Assembly: GCA_964528825.1 (NCBI GenBank)
Contig: CAZGVB010000020.1
Span: 1-26,150 of the forward strand
Direction of reading: 5' to 3'
Length of the DNA stretch: 26,150 bases
DNA from: RGIG5612 sp964528825
GTDB lineage: Bacteria; Bacillota; Clostridia; Lachnospirales; Lachnospiraceae
Part shown: positions 15,310-22,975 of the stretch, in pieces
How positions within the stretch are numbered: the stretch's first letter is position 1
Layout: each line of letters starts with the position of its first letter
The notes under the pieces: model-generated
The model's input: the letters and a program-made list of their open reading frames with translations, nothing else
Told to the model about the DNA's origin: nothing
The model's database searches: none
Program-made: the position numbers and the translations under genes

Positions 15310-15793
15310 TTATTTGATAAGTTGGTCGCAGTAAGGCAGTAGTTTCTCTACTTTATTGGCAATTCTTTTCTGTTCTTTATAAGGTGGTAATGGTATAAGA
15401 TATCCTCTAAATCTTGTCAACGAAATAAAAGATTGAACGCCACCCGTTGTTTCCTCTTTCAAAGCATACTGTGCATAATTGAAAAAACAATACATATAAT
15501 TCATGTCTACGTTGGTGTTCTCGTATTTTTTGAAAAAGAGCCATATTTTTATAATAAAATTCTCTATCTTTTTTTACTAAAACTGGATTCCCTATTGAGC
15601 CAATCATAGCAAATAAAATGTCGTTATCATCAACAGCAGACCTTTCATTTATTTTATCCGCATCTGCTTGAGTAATGTATTTTATGTTTCCGTAATCAAT
15701 AGTTCCATCTGTAAGATTTTTGTTTGTCACCAAAGTAATGCCTTCTGGCACATACTTTGGACTACCATGTTTACCATCTCTAACATCAATTAT
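15310..15793 (-). pseudogene. Type I restriction specificity subunit (HsdS) remnant, truncated and frameshifted
   Basis: Read on the minus strand, the first part (IIDVRDGKHGSPKYVPEGIT, LVTNKNLTDGTIDYGNIKYI, DILFAMIGSIGNPVLVKKD) is part of an HsdS target-recognition domain. The second part, in another frame, ends FRGYLIPLPPYKEQKRIANK followed by VEKLLPYCDQLIK, the standard end of such a domain and linker helix. The frames join if one T is removed from a five-T run (15533-15537), restoring NMALFKKYENTNVDMNYMYC. The N-terminus is missing: homology stops about 15793, next to the terminator of the lysine operon. At about 160 residues it covers one half of a normal HsdS, and no hsdM or hsdR is nearby. 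It is a dead fragment of a restriction system. Confidence 0.8.
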
Positions 15794-15799
15794 GCATAG

Positions 15800-15834
15800 A
15801 AAAAAGGCTCTGACCTTTTTACAGTCAAAGCCTT
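15800..15834 (-). terminator. Terminator of the lysine operon
   Basis: On the minus strand AAGGCTTTGAC (15834-15824) pairs with GTCAGAGCCTT (15814-15804), 10 of 11 positions, and is followed by TTTTTTC. It lies about 85 bases after the EPSP-synthase-like stop and directly borders the HsdS remnant, so it marks the right border of the island. Confidence 0.75.
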
Positions 15835-15918
15835 ATTCAGACATTGCAATGCCTTAGTCTTGATTCAGTTTTATCATACTGCCTTATAAAACCTCGGCAA
15901 AGGCGGATCATTTTTTTG

Positions 15919-17322
15919 TTAAATATTACCCCGTGAAGAATCCGGCGCAGTCTGCGGTGCATCCAAAGCATTATCATCAAGGCCGTCATGGTCTGACGAC
16001 GGGATGCCAAAGCATTTCAGCGGCGGAACCTTCTTCATGCTGTCAAGAACATCAAAGAAATCAGGATAAGCTCTGTCAACCGCATCAGCCTGCTCTATCA
16101 CGACAGGCTCGTCACATATACATGATGCAATGGCAGTCATCATGGCTATATTATAATCATTGCAGCTTTTTACCCTGCCGCCTGTAAGCGGCCTGCCGCA
16201 GCTGCCCTCTATGAGTATGCCGTCATCCAGTTCGGTGATCCTGCAGCCTATATCTGCCATAGCCTTGACCATATTCTCTACTCTCTGCTTGCCGAGCTTG
16301 AGACTCGAGGCATTTTTTATTATGGTTACGCCCTCGGCACAACTTGCCAAAAGCATAACAGGTCCTAAGAGCTGCGGGATGTCCATAGCATCTATATTGA
16401 CGGCATTAAGATGTCCTCCCTCGACAGTCACATCAGACCAAAAGATGCCTGCATTATCTTCATAAGCGTCTATTTTTTGATGCTCTGTCCATGACACCTT
16501 TGCACCAAACAGCCGCAAAATATTCAGGAATCTCGCATCACCTTGCAATGTATCAAGATTAAGATTGGTACATGTCACTGATGTGCCGCATACGGCAGCC
16601 CCGGCGAAGAAATATGAAGCGAGTGCCCAGTCTCCCTCGACATTTATCTTTGATGCAAGATCATACTTTTGTTCTCCCGGAACCTTATATACATAGCTTA
16701 CACCGTTTTGATCTTTCAAAACATCAATATGTATGCCGCTCTTTTTCATGATATCCACAGTCATCTCTACATAGGGCTCCGACTGCGGTATATTTTCCAC
16801 CATTACGGTACTCTTATCTTTTATAAGCGGAAGTGCCATGAGAAGACCCGAAAGCGTCTGGCCATCCGTATCACCCGGGAAGATATAAGTACCTCCTGTA
16901 AGCTGCCCGGTGACCTTTATCTGATCCTCCCTTATTTTCTCACTTTTTATACCATGCGTTCTCAGGATCCTATAAAAAGGGTCCATGTCGCTGAACATCA
17001 GATTGCCGTCCAGCTCATATATGCATTTTTTACCAAGCGCACATGCTATCGGCAGGAGAAACTTGTAAGCCGCCTCACTTGTCTTGCAGTCTACCCTATA
17101 TGTGAAATTCTCCCACATAGGTTCATCCTGACCTATTCCGAGATTTGATATGCATCTCTTCAATGTCCTGATATCCTTAGATTCGTTCGTGCAGGCAATC
17201 TGTGCCTTAAAACCCGACAATGCGTCACAGATAAGATATCTGTTCAGTATGGCATCTGACTGAGGAGCAATCATTTCCCCGACTATCTTATTGTTTAATA
17301 ATTTTCTCGTTAAAAGTCCCAC
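15919..17322 (-). CDS. EPSP-synthase-fold protein with lost catalytic residues
   Basis: 467 residues, slightly longer than AroA (about 427), with an extra C-terminal tail of about 35 residues. The family fold is clear: NRYLICDAL, SGLLMALPL, SEPYVEMTVDIM, EGDWALASYFFAGAAV, NDYNIAMMTAIAS, YPDFFDVLDSM. Against E. coli AroA most catalytic or PEP-binding residues are changed: Lys22 to Asp23, Gly96-Thr97 to Glu83-Ala84, Arg100 to Lys87, Arg124 to Ser111 or Asp112, Ser169-Ser170 to Asp153-Gly154, Asp313 to Gln317, the KE(S/T)DR motif to LGKQR, His385-Arg386 to Tyr390-Asn391, Lys411 to Arg417. Arg27, Gln171, Ser197 and Tyr200 equivalents remain. It cannot be a normal EPSP synthase. It starts at GTG 17322 with GGAG 7 bases upstream, 34 bases after lysA, as last gene of the lysine operon. 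Confidence 0.8.
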   Translation of the reverse strand: MGLLTRKLLNNKIVGEMIAPQSDAILNRYLICDALSGFKAQIACTNESKDIRTLKRCISNLGIGQDEPMWENFTYRVDCKTSEAAYKFLLPIACALGKKCIYELDGNLMFSDMDPFYRILRTHGIKSEKIREDQIKVTGQLTGGTYIFPGDTDGQTLSGLLMALPLIKDKSTVMVENIPQSEPYVEMTVDIMKKSGIHIDVLKDQNGVSYVYKVPGEQKYDLASKINVEGDWALASYFFAGAAVCGTSVTCTNLNLDTLQGDARFLNILRLFGAKVSWTEHQKIDAYEDNAGIFWSDVTVEGGHLNAVNIDAMDIPQLLGPVMLLASCAEGVTIIKNASSLKLGKQRVENMVKAMADIGCRITELDDGILIEGSCGRPLTGGRVKSCNDYNIAMMTAIASCICDEPVVIEQADAVDRAYPDFFDVLDSMKKVPPLKCFGIPSSDHDGLDDNALDAPQTAPDSSRGNI

Positions 17323-17356
17323 TGCGCATCTCCACTCTCACCTGCGCAGAAAGAAT

Positions 17357-18661
17357 TTACTGATCAAGTGAGATAATATCTTCGAATGTTTCGCGCCTTA
17401 CGGCTGTATATGAATCCCCCTTTGAGAGGATTACAACCGCAGGTCTGGCGACCCTGTTATACAAAGAGGCCATCGAATAATTATACGCTCCTGTGGTGCA
17501 AACGGCAATTATATCGCCTTTTTTTGTATTTGAAGATATCTGTACATTTTCCTGAATGATATCTCCGCTCTCACAGCATCTGCCTCCTATCGTCACAGAC
17601 ATCCTATCGGTATCATTCATCCTTGATGCATTGAAGCAGGTGTATGCGGATTTGTAGAGAGCATACCTCGGATTGTCGGTCATACCGCCGTCTATGGAAA
17701 CATACGTCTTATAACCGGGGATTTCTTTCACTGATCCTGCCGTATATAAGGTCATCCCGGCGTCTGCAACTATACTTCTTCCCGGCTCCATATAGATCAC
17801 AGGCACAGGGATATTTTTCAGATCGCAGGCTCTGCGCACAGCATATGCCACCTCGCCGATCTTTACGGAAATATCCAGATGCGGATCCTTTTCTGTATAC
17901 CTGACGCCATATCCGCCGCCAAGATTCAGGCTTGATGCGAGATAACCGTGCTTACTATACATATCTGCGATAAAATCTATCATGACCGCGGCGGCCCTTT
18001 CGAATACATCCTCCGCAAATACCTGTGAGCCTACATGGCAATGAAATCCCATAAGCTTTATATGAGACATTTGGAGGATAGATGCCGTAAGCTGCTCTGC
18101 CTGACCTGTCTCTATGGCTGAGCCGAACTTAGAGTCTACCTTTCCCGTACTGACTGCTTCATAGGTATGCGGATCTATACCGGGAGTGACTCTGAGCAAA
18201 GCCTTTTGAACGATGCCGCGTCTTGCGGCCTCCTTTTCTATCTCCTCTGCTTCCTCGCTGTTGTCGATAACAAAATATCCGACCTTCCTATCCATAGCAA
18301 ATGCTATATCACGATCAGTCTTGTTATTTCCATGAAAGAAGGCATTGCTCATATCATATCCCGCCTCGCTTGCTGTATATATCTCACCCGGGGATACCAC
18401 GTCGATACCCATGTTCTCTCCCTTCATTATCCTATACATCTGCTTAAAGCAGCATGCCTTGCCGGCATAGAGAGGGAGTGAGCCGCATGGGAAATATTTT
18501 TCAAAGGCCTCCTTATATACTCTGCAATTATGTCTGATACGGTCTTCATCCATCAGATAAAGAGGAGTACCGTACTTTTGAGCAAGAGATGTCACGTCCT
18601 GACCTGCAAAATGTAATATTCCTTCCCTATCTGCCGAAATATTTTCACATATATAATCCAT
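17357..18661 (-). CDS. lysA: Diaminopimelate decarboxylase
   Basis: PLP enzyme that decarboxylates meso-diaminopimelate to L-lysine, the last step of the pathway, in the cytosol. 434 residues from ATG 18661. PLP-binding Lys68 is in PLYAGKACC; other signatures are GFHCHVGSQ, LNLGGGYG, MEPGRSIVADAG, GRCCESGDI with the active-site Cys, and the C-terminal TGAYNYSMASLYNRVARP. The frame stays open to a TTG at 18703 overlapping the dapB stop, but the ATG at 18661 has GGAGGT close upstream and fits the usual N-terminus. It lies 38 bases after dapB, under control of the lysine riboswitch in front of dapA. Confidence 0.95.
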   Translation of the reverse strand: MDYICENISADREGILHFAGQDVTSLAQKYGTPLYLMDEDRIRHNCRVYKEAFEKYFPCGSLPLYAGKACCFKQMYRIMKGENMGIDVVSPGEIYTASEAGYDMSNAFFHGNNKTDRDIAFAMDRKVGYFVIDNSEEAEEIEKEAARRGIVQKALLRVTPGIDPHTYEAVSTGKVDSKFGSAIETGQAEQLTASILQMSHIKLMGFHCHVGSQVFAEDVFERAAAVMIDFIADMYSKHGYLASSLNLGGGYGVRYTEKDPHLDISVKIGEVAYAVRRACDLKNIPVPVIYMEPGRSIVADAGMTLYTAGSVKEIPGYKTYVSIDGGMTDNPRYALYKSAYTCFNASRMNDTDRMSVTIGGRCCESGDIIQENVQISSNTKKGDIIAVCTTGAYNYSMASLYNRVARPAVVILSKGDSYTAVRRETFEDIISLDQ

Positions 18662-18699
18662 ATCAACCTCCGTAAAGCTTAAGATAGACCCATTCGGGA

Positions 18700-19449
18700 T
18701 CAACCATTCAAAAGACTCTTCATATCATAAAGTCCGGGCCCTTTTCCCTGCAGGAAGGCTGCCGCGTCAAGTGCCCCTTCTGCAAATAATGCCCTGCTTC
18801 CTGCCTCATGCTTTAGGGTGATCGTCTGATTTCCCGTGCTGATAAGGACCTCATGTATACCGACTATATTACCGAGGCGCACCGAGCTGATGCCTATATC
18901 GCTGTGTTCCCTTTTCTTCATGCCGGATCTGCCGCTTATAATATCGCTGCCTTGTCTTACACTTGCTACCTCTTTTGCTATCGTAAGAGCAGTCCCGCTG
19001 GGAGCATCAAGCTTGCGGTCATGATGATATTCTACTATCTCTATCTCCGCATCCGGCATAGCCTCAGCTGTTTTCTTTGCAAGCTCTATGAGCAATGCTA
19101 TGCCGAGCGAATAATTTGACGCGAAAAAGAGCGGTATCTGCTTCGCAGCCTTATATATCATTTCTTTTTCCTCTTCTGTCTGGCCAGTGGTCGCAATTAC
19201 AAGGGGAATATTATGAGATATGGCATGTTCAAGGAGGTCCTTTGTACATGAGTGATGTGAAAAATCTATTATACAATCCGCATCCTCAGGCGCGTCTGCG
19301 ATCAACGCCGAAATAGGATAATCCACATGAGCATCCCTTGCGGAAATGTCTACGCCGTGCGCAAGCACCGAACCTCTGTATCCTTCCCTTACCAATTTCT
19401 CGACTTCCTTGCCCATGGCGCCGAGAATTCCGTTGATGATTATCTTCAT
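18700..19449 (-). CDS. dapB: 4-hydroxy-tetrahydrodipicolinate reductase
   Basis: 249 residues. It reduces 4-hydroxy-tetrahydrodipicolinate to tetrahydrodipicolinate with NAD(P)H. The N-terminal nucleotide motif is GILGAMG (residues 7-13), less usual than the common G-C/A-x-G-x-M-G. The catalytic block EYHHDRKLDAPSGTA has His142-His143 and Lys146. It starts at ATG 19449 with a modest upstream site (GGGCAGG). The gap after dapA is 109 bases with no clear structure. Second gene of the riboswitch-controlled operon. Confidence 0.95.
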   Translation of the reverse strand: MKIIINGILGAMGKEVEKLVREGYRGSVLAHGVDISARDAHVDYPISALIADAPEDADCIIDFSHHSCTKDLLEHAISHNIPLVIATTGQTEEEKEMIYKAAKQIPLFFASNYSLGIALLIELAKKTAEAMPDAEIEIVEYHHDRKLDAPSGTALTIAKEVASVRQGSDIISGRSGMKKREHSDIGISSVRLGNIVGIHEVLISTGNQTITLKHEAGSRALFAEGALDAAAFLQGKGPGLYDMKSLLNG

Positions 19450-19558
19450 ATTTGCCTGCCCTTTCCGGTTATCTGCATACTGTCTTTGCAGGCTGCAGAT
19501 CCAACCTTGTGTATACTTATTACGCTAAATAATTTTTTATCTGCAATAGCCAAAATAC

Positions 19559-20446
19559 TCAGATCAGGGAAAGCTTTCTCATCTGTGCAAGGAGCTTTTC
19601 CTCATTTTCAGGCTCCATTTCGGTAAGCGGCAGCCTTAGATAATTCTCACACCAGCCCATCGCCGCCATTGCAGCCTTTACCGGTATAGGATTGACCTCA
19701 CTGAAAAGTGCCTTAATGATAGGCATATATTCTGTCTGCATCTTTACGGCTCCCGCCATATCGCCCGAAAGATATTTTCTGCAAAGCTCGGATGTCTGTC
19801 TCGGCATGATATTGGACAATACGGATATTACGCCCAGACCTCCCATTGACATGATAGGAATGATCTGATCGTCATTTCCCGAATAGAGATCGAGCTTGTC
19901 ACCCACAAGTGACACGGTCTCCACGATCTTGCTGATATTGCCGTTTGCCTCCTTGATAGCGCGAATATTTTCATGCTCCGCAAGAACAGCATATGTCGCA
20001 GGCTCGATATTCACGCCTGTCCTTGAAGGAACATTATAGATGATCACAGGTGCCGTTGAGGCATCGGCGATAGTATTGTACATTTTGATAAGGCCGTTCT
20101 GAGTGGCCTTGTTGTAATAAGGTGTAACGACCAGAACACCGTCTGCTCCCGCACTGCTTGCAAATCTTGAAAGTTCAAGAGCGTAAGCCGTCTCATTAGA
20201 GCCGGTCCCGGCTATGACAGGGACTCTTCCGTTTACACATTCTATAGCATAGGCGATGACCTTCTTGTGCTCAGCATCAGTAAGAGTGGAGCTCTCACCC
20301 GATGTGCCGCAGATGACAAGAGCGTCAATGCCTTCCTCTATCTGCCAGTCGATCAGTCTGCGCAGTCTGTCATAATCCACTCCCGTTGCATTTGTAGGTG
20401 TGATAAGAGCCGTAGCAGCTCCTTTGAAAATAGGTCTGTCTGTCAT
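19559..20446 (-). CDS. dapA: 4-hydroxy-tetrahydrodipicolinate synthase
   Basis: 295 residues, a TIM-barrel class I aldolase that condenses pyruvate with aspartate semialdehyde, the first committed step to diaminopimelate and lysine. Schiff-base Lys165 is in IRAIKEANG. Tyr137 and Arg142 are in YNVPSRTG, and the GTSGESSTL and VTPYYNK blocks are complete. It starts at ATG 20446 with AGGAGG 8 bases upstream (an ATG at 20451 stops after two codons). First gene of the operon dapA-dapB-lysA-EPSPS-like, preceded by a lysine riboswitch, promoter and terminator. Confidence 0.96.
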   Translation of the reverse strand: MTDRPIFKGAATALITPTNATGVDYDRLRRLIDWQIEEGIDALVICGTSGESSTLTDAEHKKVIAYAIECVNGRVPVIAGTGSNETAYALELSRFASSAGADGVLVVTPYYNKATQNGLIKMYNTIADASTAPVIIYNVPSRTGVNIEPATYAVLAEHENIRAIKEANGNISKIVETVSLVGDKLDLYSGNDDQIIPIMSMGGLGVISVLSNIMPRQTSELCRKYLSGDMAGAVKMQTEYMPIIKALFSEVNPIPVKAAMAAMGWCENYLRLPLTEMEPENEEKLLAQMRKLSLI

Positions 20447-20528
20447 GTCATGTTCCTCCTTATATATTTCTGTGACAGTTAGTCAAATATGAATATCAAG
20501 AATTTCCTTTTTGCAGAATGTCGGCATT

Positions 20529-20564
20529 AAAAAACACAGCATATGCATTGCATAAGCTGTGTTT
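20529..20564 (-). terminator. Riboswitch expression-platform terminator
   Basis: On the minus strand AAACACAGCTTATG pairs with CATATGCTGTGTTT around a short CAATG loop, followed by a T-run (20534-20529). It lies between the aptamer and dapA, where lysine binding would favour premature termination. Confidence 0.85.
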
Positions 20565-20628
20565 CAAATGACCGACTCATTAAACCTGACAGTAAAATGG
20601 ATATTATAATACATAGCTCTCCGCAAAT

Positions 20629-20770
20629 GCGACAGTCCTGCGGATATTGTCCGCAGACCCAGGATGGATGTGCAAAATCCCTCCTTCGGCGACTATCCTC
20701 ATCGAAATTGCAACGGTCCTGCCTGACCTTTGACACAAGATCTACCGGTGATATATCGCGCCTCTATCTT
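20629..20770 (-). ncRNA. Lysine riboswitch (L-box) aptamer
   Basis: Read on the minus strand the leader contains, in order, the conserved L-box blocks AAGATAGAGGCGCGAT, a GGTAG segment, GTCGCCGAAGG, CCTGGGTC and GGACTGTC, closely matching the B. subtilis lysC leader (GATAGAGGTGCGAA ... GTCGCCGAAGC ... GCTGG ... GGCTGTC). The P5-type arm CTGCGGACAATATCCGCAG is intact. Position before dapA and the following terminator support transcriptional attenuation by lysine. Boundaries are good to about ten bases. Confidence 0.93.
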
Positions 20771-20795
20771 TTAAATTCATATTCACTTTTGTGAT

Positions 20796-20825
20796 ACTAT
20801 ATCATCACACATATATAACAATCAA
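20796..20825 (-). promoter_or_regulatory. Promoter of the lysine operon
   Basis: On the minus strand TTGATT (20825-20820) and TATAGT (20801-20796) are 18 bases apart, about 25 bases before the aptamer. Short GTGAT/ATCAC arms flank the -10 box and may be incidental. Confidence 0.6.
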
Positions 20826-20865
20826 GAGAAAATATACATTTGCTCTCCAATTTTTTATAAAAACT

Positions 20866-21798
20866 TTAATCGGCAAATAAAGGAGTCGAAAGATATCTGT
20901 CGCCTGTATCCGGAAGCAGTGCGACAATAGTCTTTCCTTCATTTTCGGGACGCTTTGCAAGATCGATAGCCGCCCATACTGCTGCACCTGAGGAAATGCC
21001 TACCAATATACCTTCTCTCTTGCCGATCATCTTGCCTGCTGCAAAGGCATCGTCATTTTCCACTGCAATGACCTCATCATAGATATCCGTATCCAATATA
21101 TCCGGAACAAAGCCCGCTCCGATACCCTGAATCTTATGACTGCCTGCCGTACCCTTGCTAAGCACAGGTGATGTGGCCGGTTCTACGGCAACGATTTTCA
21201 CAGACGGATCCTGCTCCTTAAGATAGCTTCCCACACCTGTGATAGTACCGCCTGTCCCGACACCGGCTACGAATATATCAACATCTCCGTCGGTATCCTC
21301 CCAGATCTCAGGGCCGGTAGACGCTCTATGAACCGCAGGATTGGCGGGATTGACGAACTGACCGGGGATAAAGCTGCCCGGAATCTCCTTTGCAAGCTCG
21401 TCCGCCTTGGCTATGGCTCCGCTCATACCCTTAGTACCTTCTGAGAGCACCAGCTCAGCGCCATATGCTTTCATGAGCTGACGACGCTCAACGCTCATCG
21501 TCTCCGGCATAACGATGATGATACGATAGCCTCTTGCTGCAGCGACAGAGGCAAGGCCGATACCTGTATTGCCCGATGTAGGCTCAATGATAACAGAATC
21601 CTTCGTCAGCAAGCCTCTCTGCTCCGCGTCATCTATCATTGCCTTGGCGACCCTGTCCTTGACACTGCCTGCGGGATTGAAATATTCCAATTTGGCCAAG
21701 ATTCTCGCCTTCAGGCCCTCTGCCTGTTCGATGTGCACCAGTTCCAGCAGCGGTGTCCTGCCTATAAGCTGATCCGCAGATGTATAGATATTGCCCAT
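20866..21798 (-). CDS. cysK: Cysteine synthase (O-acetylserine sulfhydrylase)
   Basis: 310 residues, fold-type II PLP enzyme that makes L-cysteine from O-acetylserine and sulfide. PLP Lys47 is in FNPAGSVKDR, the substrate loop is PTSGNTGIG (73-81), the phosphate-binding loop GVGTGGTITG, and the C-terminal LPDTGDRYLST is intact. Length matches CysK. It starts at ATG 21798 with AAGGAG 6 bases upstream. It has its own consensus promoter and is divergent from an Rrf2 regulator gene, with a palindrome just downstream of the -10 box, so cysteine/Fe-S-responsive control is likely. Confidence 0.95.
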   Translation of the reverse strand: MGNIYTSADQLIGRTPLLELVHIEQAEGLKARILAKLEYFNPAGSVKDRVAKAMIDDAEQRGLLTKDSVIIEPTSGNTGIGLASVAAARGYRIIIVMPETMSVERRQLMKAYGAELVLSEGTKGMSGAIAKADELAKEIPGSFIPGQFVNPANPAVHRASTGPEIWEDTDGDVDIFVAGVGTGGTITGVGSYLKEQDPSVKIVAVEPATSPVLSKGTAGSHKIQGIGAGFVPDILDTDIYDEVIAVENDDAFAAGKMIGKREGILVGISSGAAVWAAIDLAKRPENEGKTIVALLPDTGDRYLSTPLFAD

Positions 21799-21859
21799 GA
21801 TATGCTCCTTTCGATCATATGATCAAAATTTAATCTGTTGATAATGCATTAATCGATTT

Positions 21860-21878
21860 ACCTACTTTTCTTGTAGGT
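21860..21878. promoter_or_regulatory. Putative Rrf2 operator at the cysK start site
   Basis: ACCTAC (21860-21865) and GTAGGT (21873-21878) form a perfect 6-bp inverted repeat with a 7-base centre. It begins about two bases after the predicted cysK start of transcription, a position suited to repression. The left half with flanks, TTACCTACTT, recurs in the Rrf2 promoter. Confidence 0.6.
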
Positions 21879-21886
21879 TGATATGG

Positions 21887-21915
21887 ATTATAGTGTGCTG
21901 ACGCTGCTTTGTCAA
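21887..21915 (-). promoter_or_regulatory. Consensus promoter of cysK
   Basis: On the minus strand TTGACA (21915-21910) and TATAAT (21892-21887) are separated by exactly 17 bases. Both hexamers match consensus. Confidence 0.85.
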
Positions 21916-22139
21916 TATGTAAATCAGAAACATTGCAGATGCGTTGCTGCAGGGCAATCGCATGCAAATCTTTCATCCATATAATCTTCAGTACTGCGCG
22001 TGTGAGATATGCTGCAAAAAAGTCCGCATTACTTAGAGTGAAATTTTGGTTGGCAAAAAAATGAAGAGTCCGAAGTCTCTTCCAAATCATACAGATAATC
22101 TTTATTATTTAGTTGACAAGAAAAAACATAAGGAGCTGT

Positions 22140-22172
22140 ATGATGGATTCAATGATAAATGAAAAAATGTAA
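22140..22172 (+). CDS. Possible Met-rich leader peptide, 10 codons
   Basis: MMDSMINEKM, four Met in ten residues, begins at ATG 22140 with AAGGAG 3 bases before it (5-6 before the second ATG). It lies upstream of the predicted Rrf2 promoter, so it would need its own transcript; TTGACA at 22113-22118 has no good -10 box. No homology can be judged at this length. It may be chance. Confidence 0.2.
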   Translation: MMDSMINEKM

Positions 22173-22204
22173 CTTTCAAGGAGCTTCTTGCGACAGCAGA
22201 TTGA

Positions 22205-22233
22205 TTGAATTACCTACTTACCTGCTATATAAT
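22205..22233 (+). promoter_or_regulatory. Promoter of the Rrf2 gene with TTACCTACTT motif
   Basis: TTGAAT (22205-22210) and TATAAT (22228-22233) are 17 bases apart. The spacer begins with the motif TTACCTACTT (22210-22219) shared with the cysK operator, and TTACCT is repeated 8 bases later. The regulator could therefore control itself, though a full palindrome is not seen here. Confidence 0.65.
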
Positions 22234-22364
22234 AGGATTATACCTAAGACAGAATAACTTATAATTCTTGATCACGATTAAACTAATTATATGATGTGAT
22301 CATATGTGATAGTGTGCTATGTGCGACAGCATATGCAGCAGAACCATACTCACAGAGGTGAAAT

Positions 22365-22796
22365 ATGCTTATATCAACGAAAGGGCGCTATGCTCTGAGA
22401 GTTATGATAGATCTGGCCGAGCATCGTGCCGACGGCCTTATCCCGCTTAAAGTGATAGCTGACAGACAGGATATTTCCGAAAAATATCTGGAAAGCATAA
22501 TCAAATTGCTCGTAGGCGCTAAGATGCTGAAGGGACTCAGAGGAAAGGGAGGCGGATATCAATTGACCAAGGACCCGGATCAATATACCGTAAAAAGCAT
22601 TCTGCAGGTAACAGAAGGATCAATGGCACCCGTGTCCTGTCTTGAGCCTGATGCAGATATCTGTCCCAGAGCTGGCGAATGCCGCACTCTGTCTCTTTGG
22701 AAGGGACTCGATAATGTGATAAATGAATATCTGGAAAATGTTACCCTGGCAGACCTTGAGGGCTGTGCAGCGGGCGGATATGACTACATTATCTGA
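22365..22796 (+). CDS. Rrf2-family transcriptional regulator (IscR/CymR type)
   Basis: 143 residues. Starts MLISTKGRYALRVMIDLAEH, the standard Rrf2 N-terminus, followed by the winged-helix DNA-reading part (IADRQDISEKYLESIIKLLV) and the wing GLRGKGGGYQLTK. After residue 90, Cys residues in VSCLEPDADICPRAGECRT are spaced C-x7-C-x5-C, like the three cysteines that hold a [2Fe-2S] cluster in IscR. CymR of Bacillus lacks such a set. It may sense Fe-S status or cysteine supply and control the divergent cysK. It starts at ATG 22365 with AGAGGTG 5 bases upstream. Confidence 0.88.
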   Translation: MLISTKGRYALRVMIDLAEHRADGLIPLKVIADRQDISEKYLESIIKLLVGAKMLKGLRGKGGGYQLTKDPDQYTVKSILQVTEGSMAPVSCLEPDADICPRAGECRTLSLWKGLDNVINEYLENVTLADLEGCAAGGYDYII

Positions 22797-22909
22797 CATA
22801 ATGACTGCAGATTTTCGTATGATCATATCGCAAAATGACATTTCATACATGTGTTATTGCATGTCCGGTCAAATCTCTGAACAAGACCGATTTCATACAC
22901 GTATTGTTT

Positions 22910-22975
22910 CATACATATGTCATTGCCCATATATGTCATTTTCCATATGTGTCATTTCCCATATGTGTCATTTTT
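22910..22975. repeat. 16-bp tandem repeat, three units plus a related longer unit
   Basis: Units CATATATGTCATTTTC (22928-22943), CATATGTGTCATTTCC (22944-22959) and CATATGTGTCATTTTT (22960-22975) follow each other without gaps. An 18-base relative (CATACATATGTCATTGCC) precedes them at 22910-22927. The array ends at the stop codon of the YolD-like gene. The core CATATGTCATTT recurs at 25017-25028 upstream of the polymerase gene. Confidence 0.75.

Larger units (their letters stand above)
20447..20865 (-). promoter_or_regulatory. Leader region of the lysine operon
   Basis: This 419-base gap between cysK and dapA holds, in transcription order, a promoter (20796-20825), the lysine riboswitch aptamer (about 20629-20770), a linker, an intrinsic terminator (20529-20564) and the dapA ribosome binding site. 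No clear terminator for cysK is seen in it. No protein gene is supported. Confidence 0.8.
21799..22364. promoter_or_regulatory. Divergent regulatory region between cysK and the Rrf2 gene
   Basis: 566 bases without a normal gene. It holds the cysK promoter and operator on the left (21860-21915), the Rrf2 promoter on the right (22205-22233), a perfect palindrome GATCATATGATC (21813-21824) in the cysK leader, and a 10-codon Met-rich reading frame (22140-22172) with its own AAGGAG site. The stretch 21916-22130 shows nothing else I can support. Confidence 0.65.

Noticed and set aside
15919..17322. Annotation as functional 3-phosphoshikimate 1-carboxyvinyltransferase (aroA)
   Set aside because: Too many catalytic residues are substituted, and the gene belongs to a lysine operon.
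20527..20736. 69-codon frame in the lysine leader
   Set aside because: It lies across the riboswitch aptamer and terminator; the RNA signals explain the sequence.
21830..22090. 86-codon minus-strand frame inside the cysK/Rrf2 intergenic region
   Set aside because: It covers the consensus cysK promoter and operator, has no good ribosome binding site, and its translation resembles no family.
22910..22975. CRISPR array
   Set aside because: Units are 16 bp and contiguous with no spacers, and no cas genes are present.
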